Positions 31,378 through 44,600 of a stretch of 64,000 bases of DNA are shown here, piece after piece. This stretch comes from Cladorrhinum sp. PSN259 (taxonomy: Eukaryota; Ascomycota; Sordariomycetes; Sordariales; Podosporaceae): NCBI GenBank assembly GCA_033725935.1, contig MU867078.1, positions 124,001-188,000 of the forward strand, in the 5' to 3' direction. The notes under the pieces were generated by a model. The model was not told the origin of the DNA and ran no database searches. It saw only the letters and a list, made by a program, of their open reading frames with translations. A program made the translations under genes and the position numbers. Every line of letters begins with the position of its first letter. Position 1 is the first letter of the stretch.

Positions 31378-32425
31378 TTAATTTCTCTTAAATGCTTCAT
31401 CCTCCAAAAACTCGGCCAGAACATCCGGATCGGCCAAATCCTGGACGATATCAACTGCCTCCTTCTCCACAGCCCGCTTGTTGAGTCCAGCGAACTTCAC
31501 GCTGTGGCTCATCAACGCTCTTCTGGCCGCGGCGACTCTAGCATTTCCCCTGTTGTTCCCCCTGGTTGAACCAGCGGCACCAGCAGTAGCACCAGCAGTA
31601 GCACCAGCAGTAGCATCAGCATCAGCATTAGCATTGGCAGTGGCATTGCCTGCTTCAACCCCAGCGCCAGCGCCAGCACCAACCATCTGAACGGGCACCA
31701 CACCACCAAACGGCCCGGCCCTGGCGCTGTTCTGGCATCTAACCAGGCATACATTGTCCTGGCCTGCTACAGTTCCCGTACAGGCTTGCGAGGCGGGTAT
31801 CTCAGCGGTAAGTGGGAAGTCGGTTGATTCTCCTTGCTGTTCCTCTGTCAGAACCATTTATCAAGATGAGTGTAGGGTATGGTGGAGTGAAGTTAGTAGG
31901 GGAAGACAACATACTCGGTTCCTTGAATTCCTGCCCGGAACATTCTGTCCAACAGTGACTGCCTGCCAGTTCTGTCCGGTCCCGTCGCTGTTAATCATGC
32001 ACTCGTACGGACCACCGCCGTCGGCATTGACTTGGTGAAGCGTCATTTGAACTTCACCGCCTGGTGTGACTTGGGGCAATTGGTCGCCTGTTTCGGCCAT
32101 GATTGCGCGGGTACCCGCTTCGAGCTGGTTGTCACCGCCGCCTAGAGTCTCGCCGAAGGTTTCGGCTGCTGAGCCACGGAAGCCTGAGAAAGTGTTAGAT
32201 TGGGGGCTGGAAAACGGGTGGGTAAAAAGGGGAAAGGGGAGATGTACGAGTGCTATCCTGCTGAAATGGACGACGGCGGGTTCCGTCGCGGGGGGTAGAT
32301 GTGTCGATGCCGAGTCCCATGCCGGTTCCGCCTGCGTTGCCTGTTGCGGCTATGATGGCACCATGGGCTGAGATGAGGGAAGGGAAGGACAAGAGGGCGA
32401 AGAGAACGGTTTGGAGGGCTGTCAT
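31378..32425 (-). CDS. Secreted Egh16/Gas1-like (DUF3129) protein
   Basis: Exons 32425-32248, 32183-31915 and 31842-31378 join to 303 residues. Introns are GTACAT...CAG (64 nt) and GTATGT...CAGAG (72 nt). A signal peptide of about 20 residues ends at ...SLISA, leaving an N-terminal His (HGAIIAATGNAGG). The core carries the family blocks TPRDGTRRRPFQQDSTRFRG, GGGDNQLEAGTRAI, ETGDQLPQV, QNVPGRNSRN and VCLVRCQNSARAGPFGG. The family includes Egh16/Egh16H of powdery mildew and Gas1/Gas2 (MAS-type) of the rice blast fungus, which are made in appressoria and aid host penetration; many saprotrophs have members too. The C-terminus adds an Ala/Gly/Asn/Thr repeat and a basic tail. The biochemical activity is unknown to me. 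Confidence 0.9.
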
Positions 32426-34004
32426 CTTGGCGGTTGTAATAGTGGCTGCAGTGTTAAGTCTGAGTAAATAAGTTTTGAGAAGGGAAACCTGCCAGCAGGA
32501 GCTGAAAAGTTGAAGAAAAAGAGAGGGTATCTGAGTGAAGGGAAGGCTGGCTGCTGGTCTCCTGGACTGTATTGCTGTGATGATGAGGAAAACCTGTTCT
32601 CTGGTGGTTCAACATGGCCATTATATATAGACATTTCAACTCACTGAAGAGATGCGGTCGTGAGGCTGTGTAGACATCAGATAGTCTTTGCTCTTGCCCC
32701 CTGAGCCCCTCTTCTGTGTGGTGAGCTCGGTGTTCCGTTTCATCCCAAGTCATTGAGACTTTTCCAAGAGGTGATGAAAAATCGCTCACCGACTGCAAGC
32801 ATTGCCGTTTCCGGCAATAGCGGTCTATTCCAAACAGTCATATCGAATTGTTTGAGTGTGCTCGGCTCTCTCTGAGAGCCATGAATCCTTTGATACTCCG
32901 TTCTAGAATTTGATGTCGACTTCATCACTATGGGGAGAGTGTTCTCGTATATCTGCATACAATACGGCTTGACATATCAATGCTGTGAAAATCACCGAGA
33001 TCATAAACCACCTTGAAGTGAATCTGAAGATCAATGATCTGTGGCTTTGGTAAACTTTTGTGAAATATGCTTAAGGATGCCTTGATGGCCAAGAGAGCTC
33101 TTCCTCTACCACGAAGCAATGTTTTGACCAGGCCAAAGAGTGGAAGATGCGGTTTGGGTCTGGATTCAGGTTTCAGCTCGGTCTCCCACTGACAAATACC
33201 TCTGGTAACTTGTTATGGGTCGTGAGAGGAGAAGTGGGGTTCTGTCTGCTGGTTGGTCGTGTTGTGTTGACGCTGCGATCAGAGCCTCACAAGCCAGAAA
33301 CGCAGGCCTGGTATGTTTTGTTGACTACTACCTCCCGGCGGTTTCATCGGAATCCTCCAATCGCATATTGAGTCGGCAGTTGTGCTCGGTAATCTCCACC
33401 GACATTGGAGGTTTTGTCGCCATGATGGTTTTGGTAATAGGCTCCCTCCAGCCATCAACAGACGTCGCAGTTTCGTCTGTTCCTCGAACTTCGCGCAAAA
33501 ACAGTCCACATCTAGTTTTGCTTGCAGGGGCTTAAGAGTTTGTCAAGAAACATTGCATTTGTCAAAACATTGGCGCACGGCCGAAGTCCAACCTGACCTT
33601 CTCATCTTAACCAATGAAATGCCGGGCCATCTCGCTGATAAGGATTTTGATTGTTTTGGAACCATCGTTTAATTCATGACTGCAATGCTCGCGCGGGGTA
33701 GTTGTGTTCAGGACGTCCTGAAACATTTGCTTGGTTGCGCCCAGCCTCGTGTCGATCAAACACAGCTACCTATTTACGCAACAACGAAACCTAAAGAGCC
33801 AATCGCATCAGTCTATACTACTTAAAAGTAGAAAACTAAAGATCTTACCGATTAGATAGGTTTTTCCTACACTGGCTGACTTTTCCATTCTGGTTTGCAG
33901 ATACTGTAAATCACCACCCCTCCTAAGCGGCAGAAGAGGCAACCCAGAATCTCAGCCCCAGAAAATACCATCCAGCAGTGAATGGAATAGATCCTTTCAG
34001 AAAC
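32426..34004. other. Intergenic region, promoter side of the Egh16-like gene
   Basis: About 1.6 kb without a supported gene. The long promoter suits a regulated secreted protein. Short frames on both strands show no family pattern. Confidence 0.5.
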
Positions 34005-35400
34005 TCAAACAAGAACCTCTGCCAGAAACTCAATCAAGTCTGGCGGAAGAGCGGGGGTTGCCGATTGGAGATTTGAGTACTGGTCCTTTGGTCTGGTGGT
34101 ACTGGAGGGAAGGCTCGGGCTGGAAGCTGTTAGTTTGACTGCTTCTTGATGACACAGGGGCTGTGCATACGAACATCCTCCTCTCCTTTCCAAGTCATAC
34201 CTTCCATCCGCGCTCTCACGTGTTTGCTGAGCAGCCCTTGAGCTCGTGACACCAAATTGGGCTCCAGAGAATCGCCTCGACGTATCTTGCACCTGAATTT
34301 GGGAGACGGCAGGATTTGTTTGACGGAGGAGACCAGAGGTTGTATCAGCTACGATCGCTCGACTTCCAATCTTGTGCTCTGGGAAGAAGTTAGATGCTGT
34401 GGTGATTCCCACTCCCGGTGGCTTGGTTGCGGTTCTTGACGTCTCTGCAAATCATGTCAGCCGAATATTTCACGAGAGGCCACAAGATATGAACTTGCGC
34501 TGCCCCTTATTCCAGTCACCGAGTCCTGTTCCAGCACCAGCAGGATGTCTGACGTGAGAGTCCTGTGCGGCTTGGTTGTATTCGTGAGGACTCAGATGAC
34601 CACCATTGCCACGAGGGTCGGGATAATCGATATCGGAAGGGAAATAGTGACCTTGGCTTTCTCTTAAGTGACCAGGTAACACCAGGCGAGGAAATTTCCC
34701 GGGTACTACAAACTTTGAACCACCCAATGAGTCCGGTTCGACGAATGGTTGGTTTTTCATGGTGTCGTATTGACTTTGAAGGCGGTCAAATTGATGCCTT
34801 GCATCTTCCAGCGATATCTCGAGCTCGCGGTTCTTCTGCCTGAGGCTCTCATTTAATCTGTCCACATTTCTCACCCTGGCGTGCAACTTGGCCAACTTTT
34901 CAGATGCTTCCGCGAACATCTTGCTGATCTCAGCATTGTAGACGTTACCCAGCCGTTTACTCTCTTCGGCATGAGATGTCAATTGGCCTGCCATCTGGCG
35001 AGCAAAAAATGAAACGGCTTCGCCTGCAGCTTCCATGATTGCTGTCGGGTTAAGGCCACACAGAGCGAGTTTTCGCCATTCTGGGCTGGGTTTGGCGGTT
35101 TGTTCCCAAACATGGCAAGCAGCGCTCGAGAGTTCGGCTTGACAGGCAGGACAGTAAAAATGAACATTGCTGCCAAAACCGGCGCCAATTGCACATTCAG
35201 GACAGATGCAATGGCTGTTGGTAACAATTTTGTCAGTCCATTGGTCCTGGCTGACATCTAATATCTCCCATGCAGAATACTCACCCACAAATCGATACCA
35301 GCATTGTATCATTGAGCTCAGTTTCGCAAGCTTTGTTATTACAGTGGAGCGAGATATGAATGTCCTCCGAACGGCTGGAAATGCTGAATGCTTGCTCCAT
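34005..35400 (-). CDS. hei10: HEI10/Zip3-like RING protein (cyclin B1-interacting protein 1 family)
   Basis: Minus-strand gene. Exon 1 is 35400-35285 and exon 2 starts at 35214, separated by a 70-nt intron (GTGAGT...CAG). The joined N-terminus forms a RING: C20-x4-C25, then C38-G-H40-C-I-C43-x2-C46, and CPAC at 60-63. A coiled coil follows (about residues 115-190, EASEKLAKLHARV...ELEISLEDARHQFDRLQ), then a disordered tail. RING, coiled coil and tail are the order of HEI10, which works in meiotic crossover choice along the synaptonemal complex, as shown in Sordaria. The 3' part is uncertain: exon 2 runs to about 34480 and a last exon begins near 34443 after TTTGCAG. The donor (CTCG|GTGACT or CGCAA|GTTCAT) decides the frame. 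The tail may end at 34005 or, with another intron near 34140-34175, at 34030. Confidence 0.68.
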
Positions 35401-36009
35401 GTTGATAATGCAAATTTCTGTCTGCTGAAAGCTGTTGCTTCCGAATCGTTTTTGTCACCTCACCCGGGTAGCCCGGCACTGGAAGCCCGAAAGTGCAGAG
35501 TACAGAATATGATTCAGGATCCATGATTTTCCACCCAAAGTCAAATTTGAACTTTTGAGGGCCACCTGCAGGAAACAGAGAAGGTGGTTCCTTCCTTAAC
35601 TTGGATGGTGTGAAGTTCAGGTACTGATTCCACCGGCACTGCAGGCTGCGGAGGGTTGTTCAAACCTTGAAGTTGCAATAAGACATGGACCTAATCCGAA
35701 TATCTCAAACAAAATCAAATCAGAGAGAAATATCAAACCGCCAAGTCCGGCTTTTGGAATGACATTTGTTTTCTTCTGATGTTGTTGACGTTGAAGACCT
35801 ACACCAGCCACAACAAGCCACGCCTATTATTGCTGCTTGACAAGTGGAGCACCTTGTTGATCGATCCACCCCCGCTTTGTGGCTGTTCACCAGCTCCACC
35901 TGCCGCCCCAAGCAACCTCGACATCAGCGACGGCATCAACACATTCATTGTAGTCAACAGGTCTTTTTTTTGTTTTTGTTTTTTATTATTTTCTTTGATA
36001 TTTGACAGA
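35401..36009. other. Divergent promoter, HEI10-like gene and ULA1
   Basis: About 600 bp between start codons. An upstream open frame continues into it from ULA1 but shows no conservation pattern. There is a T-rich tract at 35965-35995. Confidence 0.5.
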
Positions 36010-38004
36010 ATGACAGAGATAGTGATGAGCCAGACACCACCTATTCTTCACAAGCCATCAGAGAAGGAGCGGAAGTATGACCGTCAGCTGCGTTTGTGGG
36101 CAGCAAGCGGCCAGGCAGCTCTCGAGTCGGCCAACATCTTGCTAGTCAGCTCGGGTGCCGGAACTGTTGGAGTTGAGACTCTAAAGAATCTAGTATTACC
36201 AGGTCAATTTTTACTCAGCAAATGCGGAATGGGGAATCTTCGCTGACACATTCCCAGGCATCGGTCGTTTCGCCATTTACGATGATGAGGCGGTCACAGA
36301 AGCTGACTTGGGCGTCAACTTCTTCCTGGACGAAAGCTATCTTGGAAAGCCTAGATCACAGAGCTTGACAGAACTGCTTCTGGAGCTGAATCCAGAAGTC
36401 CAGGGTGCTTGGTATCCAAATGAGGTAAGTGTCTTATGATTGACAACCCATGTCAATATGAATATATGATGCATAAATACTCACATGTGATGATAGGACG
36501 TCAAGAGCTTCGAGTCCCTCCTTTCCGACGACCCCTCAGTGTTCACAGTCATCATGTACACGAATCCAGTCACGCCAGAGTATCTCTCGCTTCTAGAGTC
36601 CTACAGTCAAAAGCACAAGACCCCGCTGGTGGCGATTCATTCCGCTGGCTTCTACTCCTATTTTAAAATTAGCCTTCCAGGGGCCTTCCCCATTGTTGAC
36701 ACCCATCCGGACGAGACTGCCACCACTGATCTTCGGTTGTTGGCACCATGGCCGGAGCTGGTTGCCTTCGCTGAGGAGCTAACCAAGGACATTGACAATC
36801 TATCAGATTTTGAGCACGGTCACCTGCCATATGTGGTGATACTGCTCCACTATCTTGAGAAGTGGAAGGCGGATCACGACGGCAAGTACCCCTCAACGTA
36901 CAAGGAGAAGACAGAGTTCCGCAGCATCGTCCAGGGTGCCGCGAGGACAAGCAACGCCGAGGGTGGCGAGGAGAACTTTGATGAGGCGGCTGCTGCCGTG
37001 CTCAAGACCCTTGTCGTCTCATCACTACCGTCTGGACTTAAGGAGGTCTTTGAGTACAAACACACAGATCCCGTAAGTACTTCCCCCGCTCATCATGTTG
37101 GGGATGATGCCCACATGCTCGAGACATGATATGCTGACTACCACTAGCAGACCGAACAAAAGTCGGGCTTCTGGATTATTGCAGAGGCCGTCAAGAAGTT
37201 CTATGAGAAGCACCAATGTCTGCCCTTGCCAGGCAAAGTCCCCGACATGAAGGCCCAGTCAAAGGTGTACATTCAGCTCCAAAATATCTACAAAGCAAAG
37301 GCCCGCCAGGACGCCGCCGAGATACTTCAGACCGTCCAGGCCGCGGCTAGTGGCGAGAACGTCGACCCAGCAGAAGTGGATCTATTCTGCAAGAATGCAG
37401 CTTTTGTAAAGCTCATCAACGCGACGGGAGGGAAGATCAGCAGGGCAGATCGCTTAAAAGAAGTGGCCGGTATGTACTTTCATGTCTCCATCAAAGTTCC
37501 TGGAATCACATGAGACCCAAGCATCTTTTTTTGGCCACTCGAGCCATCCACTGGGCGTGTCGACGGTACAGTTGAGGGGAAACACGAGAGGCAGAGACAG
37601 AAAAAGAGGAGAAGCATGATCACTGACTGACATTCGCCACAGCCCAAGAAGCAGCCAACGACGAGATGGCCGAGATGACGCTGATGCCTCTGTCGCTCTT
37701 GCCCATCTATCTGGCCCTGCAGCCAACGGTGCACCACCAAGTGTTGGATCCCCGGCTGAGCGCGGAAAGGATCCTCGAGGAGGTAGCAAAGCTGGTACCG
37801 GGCGCAGACGAGAACGAGAGGGTTGTGGAGGCGGCTCACGAGGTCGCTCGAGCCGAGGGCGGCGAGCTGCACAACGTTGCCGCCCTGGCGGGGGGCATGG
37901 TGGCGCAGGAGCTGATCAAGATTGTTACGAAGCAGTACATCCCGATTGACAATACTTGCGTGTTTGATGGGGTTAATAGCCGAACGCAGGTTTTGAGGCT
38001 GTGA
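36010..38004 (+). CDS. ula1: NEDD8-activating enzyme E1 regulatory subunit (Ula1/APP-BP1)
   Basis: Partner of Uba3 in the heterodimeric E1 that activates NEDD8/Rub1 for cullin modification. Five exons: 36010-36202, 36258-36424, 36497-37072, 37151-37469 and 37643-38004, giving 538 residues (human NAE1 534). The N-terminal Rossmann part reads KYDRQLRLW, then GAGTVGVETLKNLVLPGIGRF, typical of the inactive adenylation half. A helical domain lies between about residues 250 and 430. The C-terminus ends HNVAALAGGMVAQELIKI...VFDGVNSRTQVLRL. Donors are GTCAAT, GTAAGT, GTAAGT and GTATGT. The acceptor of exon 4 is a tandem TAG-CAG, so isoforms with or without one Gln are possible. A second Met at codon 6 is an alternative start. 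Confidence 0.93.
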
Positions 38005-38260
38005 GTGTGGAGGAGTCCATCGTCATTTTGATAAGCGCTTGCTATGACGAGGGAGGGATGAAGAGGGATTTCCCGGGGAGAAGGGGAGTGGCAGAGGGTG
38101 GTCTTACTGCCCTACATAGCCGAGAAAAGGGAGGCCAAGAGGAGGAAAAAGAGATGGGGCGGCAAAGTTGATCACTTTCTTGCTATCATGCTATCAAGAT
38201 AAAAATGGGCCGGTGGGGGAATCGAGATGGGACAAGAAACCATGTGGCAATAGAGTAGAC

Positions 38261-38290
38261 AGGGCAAGATAGGGCAAGATAGGGCAAGAT
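38261..38290 (+). repeat. Three exact copies of agggcaagat
   Basis: Perfect 10-bp unit repeated three times, followed by a partial unit, downstream of ULA1. Confidence 0.9.
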
Positions 38291-38615
38291 AGGGACAGAG
38301 ACAGAGACCAGATACAGAAAATGAGAGAAAGATTGGCCCCGTCGAATGGGGGATAGATCAGACAAGATTTTTGGATTGCGTGTGCATATCATGTATGCTG
38401 AAGTTTGGTTGAATGTGGGCTCCCATCTAGATCCAACGGTTTTTTTCTTGTCTCTTCTCGTCTTGTCTTGCCGGGTTTCTTGGGTCGTCATTCCAGGTTG
38501 AGAACAAAACAGGCTGATGATGCCGACGGGACTTGTTCACTAGGGTGGAACTTTTTTTCTTTTTTTTTTCTCGGCATTGAAGGTTCACAGATCCGGGGAT
38601 TTTTTCTGAATGCGT

Positions 38616-38618
<3 letters not shown>

Positions 38619-38649
<31 letters not shown>
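38619..38649 (+). repeat. (GT)n microsatellite
   Basis: About 15 dinucleotide units without interruption. Confidence 0.95.
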
Positions 38650-38651
<2 letters not shown>

Positions 38652-41600
38652 ATAATACAACGGGTACAGTTCCAATTCAGCCTAGGTTTCTGGGTTGTAC
38701 ATACATTTATCAACCATGGGAAGGAGGTTGGGGAATACGGTACCTTACCTTACGCTACTGCTACTGTACTACGGTTGCCATCATTTGGTTGCAACGTCCA
38801 ATAGTTAGTTAAGTAGTAGCAGTGTGAAGAAGAAAGAAAGGGAAAAAAAACTTCCTAATGCTATGGGAAGACGGAAAGTAATTTCAGTAGGTATGGGACA
38901 ACGCACGACGGGTTGTCCAAATCGAGTGTGAGCAGACGTACATATGTAGCAATGTGCAAGTCGGCATCTCCTAATCAGTCTTTCAAATTCTTGGGACCTA
39001 CTGCATGTATTCTCCTTTGGGCTTGCATGGTTCCCAGAAGGCTACAAAAATTGGGTTGAATACTTGGTCCAATCTTTTTCTTCCACAGTTGGGCTCTTGT
39101 CCTGTCCTAGTTCAGCCAACCAGCCCGATCAGAACAGATCGAGAGAACTGAAAGACTCAAAATGGTAAGGTATATATGTGCTGCTGCAAGATGGAAAAAA
39201 TCTTTGCTTGCATTTGCATAAGTGCTGTTACGGTATCTTCTAATATGCACGGCCCCGTTGTTGAAGAGAAAGAGGTTCAAGGAGAAAGAAACTAGGTAAG
39301 AAATGGGATAGTGTGCGTTTCTTTACTCTGTTAAAAGGGGAAAGGTCAAGGTGGTATTGTACGAAACGGGCTGGATCGTTTTCCGATCTGGGTGTGTCGG
39401 GGTAGATTTGGGGATGTCTTTAGTTTTTGTTGTTTGTATGCAGGTATGTATGCATGGCTTATGCTGTAATCGAAGCCATCGAGAATTCGTTCGGCTTCCA
39501 AATCTTCTTCCTCGTTTACTCGGGTTTCCTAAATTGTGCAAGATGATGACGACGATGCTCACAGGATAAAGAAGATCTGAAGAACGAAAAAGACAGGTAG
39601 AAAAGTCTGGGGTAAAATGTGGATGAAAGGGAAGCATTGCATTGCAGCAGATGGCATACCATGCGTCATGCAGCTAGAAGTAACCAGCAGACAAAGAGAT
39701 AAAAAACCGTTGCGCGACCAAGATTTCAGGCAGCTTTTCGGACCGCAGGCCCTGAATGAAACCCTTTTTGTTTTTTGGTTGCATACGCCGTAGGGTTGGG
39801 TGTAAGCACTTTTTTGACATCTGATGGCATCGTAGTTTTGTGCATCGTGCGTGCATCTGGCAGGCTTCTCTCTACCCAGCCTGGGCAAACACTGGTTCTG
39901 GAGGGATCTTGTTTGGTCTGGACTCGTCCGACCTCCTCTTTGGCGCGCGGTCCTCATCATGTAGGACCTGGGGGTACTCACCTCCGTTCTGACTCCATCT
40001 GAACCGGATCATGATAGATGTTGGTGGTGGTTTATTGTGTCCTTTCCGCCGTCGGAATAAACATGTCGTTATCCGGAGGGGGGAAAGGGGTTGAGGAGGA
40101 TCGAGAATAGGGGTGCAATGATGGAGCTGATCTCGGACTCTTGAGGTTGTACAGCATGTAAAAATATCACGGGATCTCGCCTTGGAGTTGTGAGAATCTT
40201 GGTGCGAGAGAAGCACTTGACTTGGAGAGCCTGCAAGCCACAAAAACCATTCACGTCGTATGATCTGGGGTAGAAGATGGAGAGGGTGTGTGGACCGACC
40301 CTGCAAATCTGGGGTGAATAGACGTCCATTGTCCAGTCAGGTTAACGCTTGCCAACCTGGCGGAATCGTTGTACGACTATTCCGATACCCGCCCGGAATT
40401 CTGGCGTCGGTCAACCGACCGGCTATGCCAGTACGTATCCTTTTACGCAAGGCGCAGGTCTTCGGAAACCGAGCAGTCCGGTCGCTTAGGTATAAAAATC
40501 CCCATTGGACTTGTGCAAGATCAAGATCAGGAAGGTAAATAAAAATAAAACAGGAATAGTGATATAACAGGAGTGAAAGTGGGGACGCATGATGACTTGA
40601 GATCGAGTTTATACATGTACGCGTAACATGTTTAAGATGAAGGTCTTCTAGTGCCAATGCTTGCTTGGTGATGTATCATAACAAAGAAAGAAAAGCTTAT
40701 AGGACAAGGGACCGATCATGTTTTCCCGTTCCGTTTCTTCTGAATGTTCAGGAAACCGGTTGAAGGTTTCCAGTACAGCCCAACCGGGCCGTTTCGAGTG
40801 GGCACGGGCTGAGGAGAGATGAGGGATGTCCACCTTTTTTCAGGTCCATAACACTCGTTATTGGAGGAGGATGAGTTGGCAAAGAGAGCTGTCCATTGAC
40901 CGAGCGCCCAGAGACAGCCATCCGGCTCTGCGGCCATATCCACCCGTCCATCCGCAAGGGAAAACATGCCCATCATCAGGTGCCATGCTACTCTATGCTG
41001 CCATGTCATAACCTTGATGCCGACCCCAGCCGAGCATTTGTGAGGCTCAATCTCTTCGCGACAGCTCGTCGTGGTGTTGATCAATGCCTCTGTCCGCCTG
41101 ACAGAACGAGATGGTGTGGGGGAAAATAGATGACAGGAATCATCCCGACTCGGTCACTGACGGCTAGAGATGGGATTGAGATAATAATGGAAACAAACGA
41201 GCATGCTGAGATGGGCTGCGCTGCGGACTGCCTGGCCAAATTAATTCAAGACGGCCGGTTTAATATAAGCATCTCTGCAAATGAACAATGGCCACTGGGA
41301 CATGCACTCGCAGCCATCCTTCGCTCTCAGCTATTTCCTCCTTCCTAATTCTTCTTGATTTCACCCGCTTGGATCGTTATTAGGTACTTGTCTGTATCAC
41401 CCGGAGAAGGATTCTTCGTTGGTGTTGGCGTTGTCGTCGCGACTGGCAATGCCGCCACAAAAGAGCGGTCGGACATGCGCGAGCAGAATGAAAAAGACAT
41501 AATCAAGTCTGTGCGGCGCTGTCTCCGGTCTTAAGAGACAGGGAAAACCGGCAAACTAAACTCGTCGAGGATGGCAGTGGTGGCAGTTAATATGACGTGA

Positions 41601-44600
41601 ACCTCTCCATGTCTTTTTCTGGTTGGCGTTGATTGCTTCTCGCACAAGTGGATGTTGTCGAAGCAAGTTAACCCAGATCGGGGTTGGTGTGGGACAGGGT
41701 AGCTTAAACCAGCAGAGCTCGCAGCAGGGACCACACCATGAGGCTATTCCTGCCGAGCGGCCACATGCCAGATGATGCTACCTTGCTCAATGTGGTGTAC
41801 ACCTTGGACACCAACTGCTTCCCATCTCTGCATCGCCGACCATGCTTGGTATGTGTCACTTGTGTATCTTGGGGGATCTAGATTGATCGAGACTCTACTG
41901 TGGGTAGGGAACTAAGTCCCACGGCTGTAACCATAAAAAATAATGAAGCCGGCAGTGCCAGCTTACAGGCTTGGTTAAAAAAAAAACAATGATTAAAAAG
42001 GGACAAACGCTGCGAAAGAAAAGATCGACGCTTCAACATGCAATGTGAGCGACCAAGAGCAAATAGTGACTGCAACAGGCAAGATCGAGGCGCATAAGAT
42101 TCTCAAAAAGGAAAGACGAAGGGTGCACACAGAATCGAAGAGATGTCCCCAGACGCAGCCGGGCTCGCTTGCCGAAATCCCTTAGGCTGGCCGCTTCTGA
42201 TTGGCCAATTAGAATGTGGGGAAAGCAACAGCACAACATCAACGAGCCGAGCTTCGGCGCCTTGGCGCAGTTGCTTGAACCAGCCCAGAACACCTGACAA
42301 GGTGGAATCAGAGGAAAGGACGATCTCGCTTTGCAACGTGAGGGAAACACTAGAACACGGAAGAGAAAATTAGAGGGTGTGAAGCAGGTAGGGATCTTGC
42401 GAGACCATCCATTCACGCCATTCTTCGTCTACCGTTCTGTAAGTGCAACAGCCCCAATTTTGGACACCTCCATCTTCCCTTGACCGTCCAGACGGATTTG
42501 TTTCCCACACCAAAAACCACAAAAACGGATCATTGCACGTGGAATTAAATGAATTACCGTTGAAGAAAGCGCCACAGGGTGTCACTGGGAACCTTCTCCA
42601 AGCAGTCAAGATTTCCTGGCGGTGTCGGCTGTCCAGTCCGTAACTCCGCCTCGAGCAAAATGAATCCACATCCACACTGACATCTGGACCCTCTCAAATC
42701 ACATTCACGGCGTCAACGTCAACGAGCACTACAGGGCATCATCTGATTATTTTTTTCTGAACCACTCATGCACGACACCTGCATCGAGATCTCTCCACCT
42801 CGGATATTGCCGTTTCTGCACCTCAATTGACCATGACAATGATCTTTCCCAATGGAATTGACAATTCGTCGATTGAATGCGAGCTGAAACAGCTGTCGTT
42901 CCTTCTCTAGAAGACTAGAAGATACAAATCTTCTAGTTCGCATTCCGCATAAAATTGCACAGATCTCAAAGAAGCTAACCTAACCCGCTACGCTCTGGTG
43001 TCAAGTGTCAGGTCGACGATGCTTTGACCGTTGCACACACTAACTAGACCCCAGCTCACCCATGTTACCCCAGTCACCTTTCCGGCTGCTCGGCCACGGC
43101 ACAGCCGGTAATTAGGGACAGGGAGCTCTGCACGATGCAACGGTGAGAGTCACTACCGTCACCGCAAGGACCTCCAGGAGGACCGTTCTTTGCCCATTTC
43201 GCCAGGGGTTTCGACAGAAATTTCTGGCGGCGAAAGGTTCTGATGGCCCATGACCTGGTACGAGGCAAAAGTCAGTCAGGAACGTCAGGTACAGGGCACG
43301 CACTAGCGGGAACCATGCGGCTTCTGCGGAGGAGGAGAAACTTGGAAAAGACGGGCGACGTCAACTAAACAACGGCCGCGGCCGCGGTTATGAAACGGAC
43401 CAAAAAAGACGGCACAGATATTTGGTCTCAGGTCACGCAGGGAGTTGCCAGCTGCATGGCTGACATCTCAAGATGAGCACTGATGAGCAGACTGACGGGC
43501 GTTGATGTGCTCTGCTGTGCTGCATCAGCACCCCATATCCAAACTTCCATCTTGTCGGGAACTGCGGGGCGGGTGGACAGAAACACACATGCACACGCAA
43601 ACGAGCGCTACCTTTGCCAACAACGTACAGGGTCATCCTGAGAGTCTGGTACCGCGCGGAGCAGCGCAACTGGGGAAGCGGGGAGTCGACCGCCCTTCTT
43701 CTCCACGAACAAACGAGCTACACAAACGCCCGCTTACGGCTTACATCTTCCCAACAAGGCAATCAACACCGTCACACAGTATACAGAGTATATTAAGCCT
43801 TGCGGTCATGTGCCTCGTTTACCATCTTACAGCAGCTGAACTTGCCACTGACTTCGAGAGATGCCACAGAGAGCCCCATATCCGTCCATCACTCACAGAA
43901 GCGAGCAACGCCGTCGCCCTCATGTTGCCGCCCCAAGTGGATTCTTGTAGCTAACAAGTTGCAGCGGTTCCAGTCTTGAGGGCTGCTCACCGCAAACTCG
44001 GTGTTTGGTTCAGGTGCTATCGGAAAGAATTCTGATAGGCTGTGAAATCTATGAGTGTCGCATGCACCGTATAATTTTCTGATGGACGGAGAACGGAGAA
44101 CGGTATGGACTCCGAGACTGTTTGATGGGGTAAATAACTCCGTACCATCTCCGTACTATCTCCGTTTTCGACAAAGACGACGGGCAAGGTACCGTATAGC
44201 TAGAGCTCGAGCTACAGCTTCCCCATACCCCAGACCCCAGATCCAAAGAAGCTCAAGGAGGGGAGGGGTGGGTTGTCAGCAAACCTGTGAAAGAACATCC
44301 TTTGAGCCCCACACTCCACAGCAGAGTTTTTTTTTTTACCCCTGTCCATCCTGATCGGAGTCAAGAAAGCGGGCAGATCCCTGGGCATCGACCGTTGCGG
44401 AGAGCCGAACGCCAATCAGAAGGCCAAGGTAGGACTTTCCACCCACAGAGCTAACAGTTGGCGTCAGGGGGGCCGTCGGTCCCTCTTCCCTCTCCAACTC
44501 TCTCTGCTTCCCCTCTCACACTTCTCCAAATCCCTCAACTTTTTCCTTGTTTTCTTGCTACAGAGTACAGGGGCGTGCGACTAGTTAGCTGAGAGATGTT

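Noticed and set aside
35779..36009. Upstream extension of the ULA1 frame by 77 codons
   Set aside because: Sequence is Thr/Pro/Phe-rich and unlike the family N-terminus; the conserved KYDRQLRLW begins soon after the chosen ATG.
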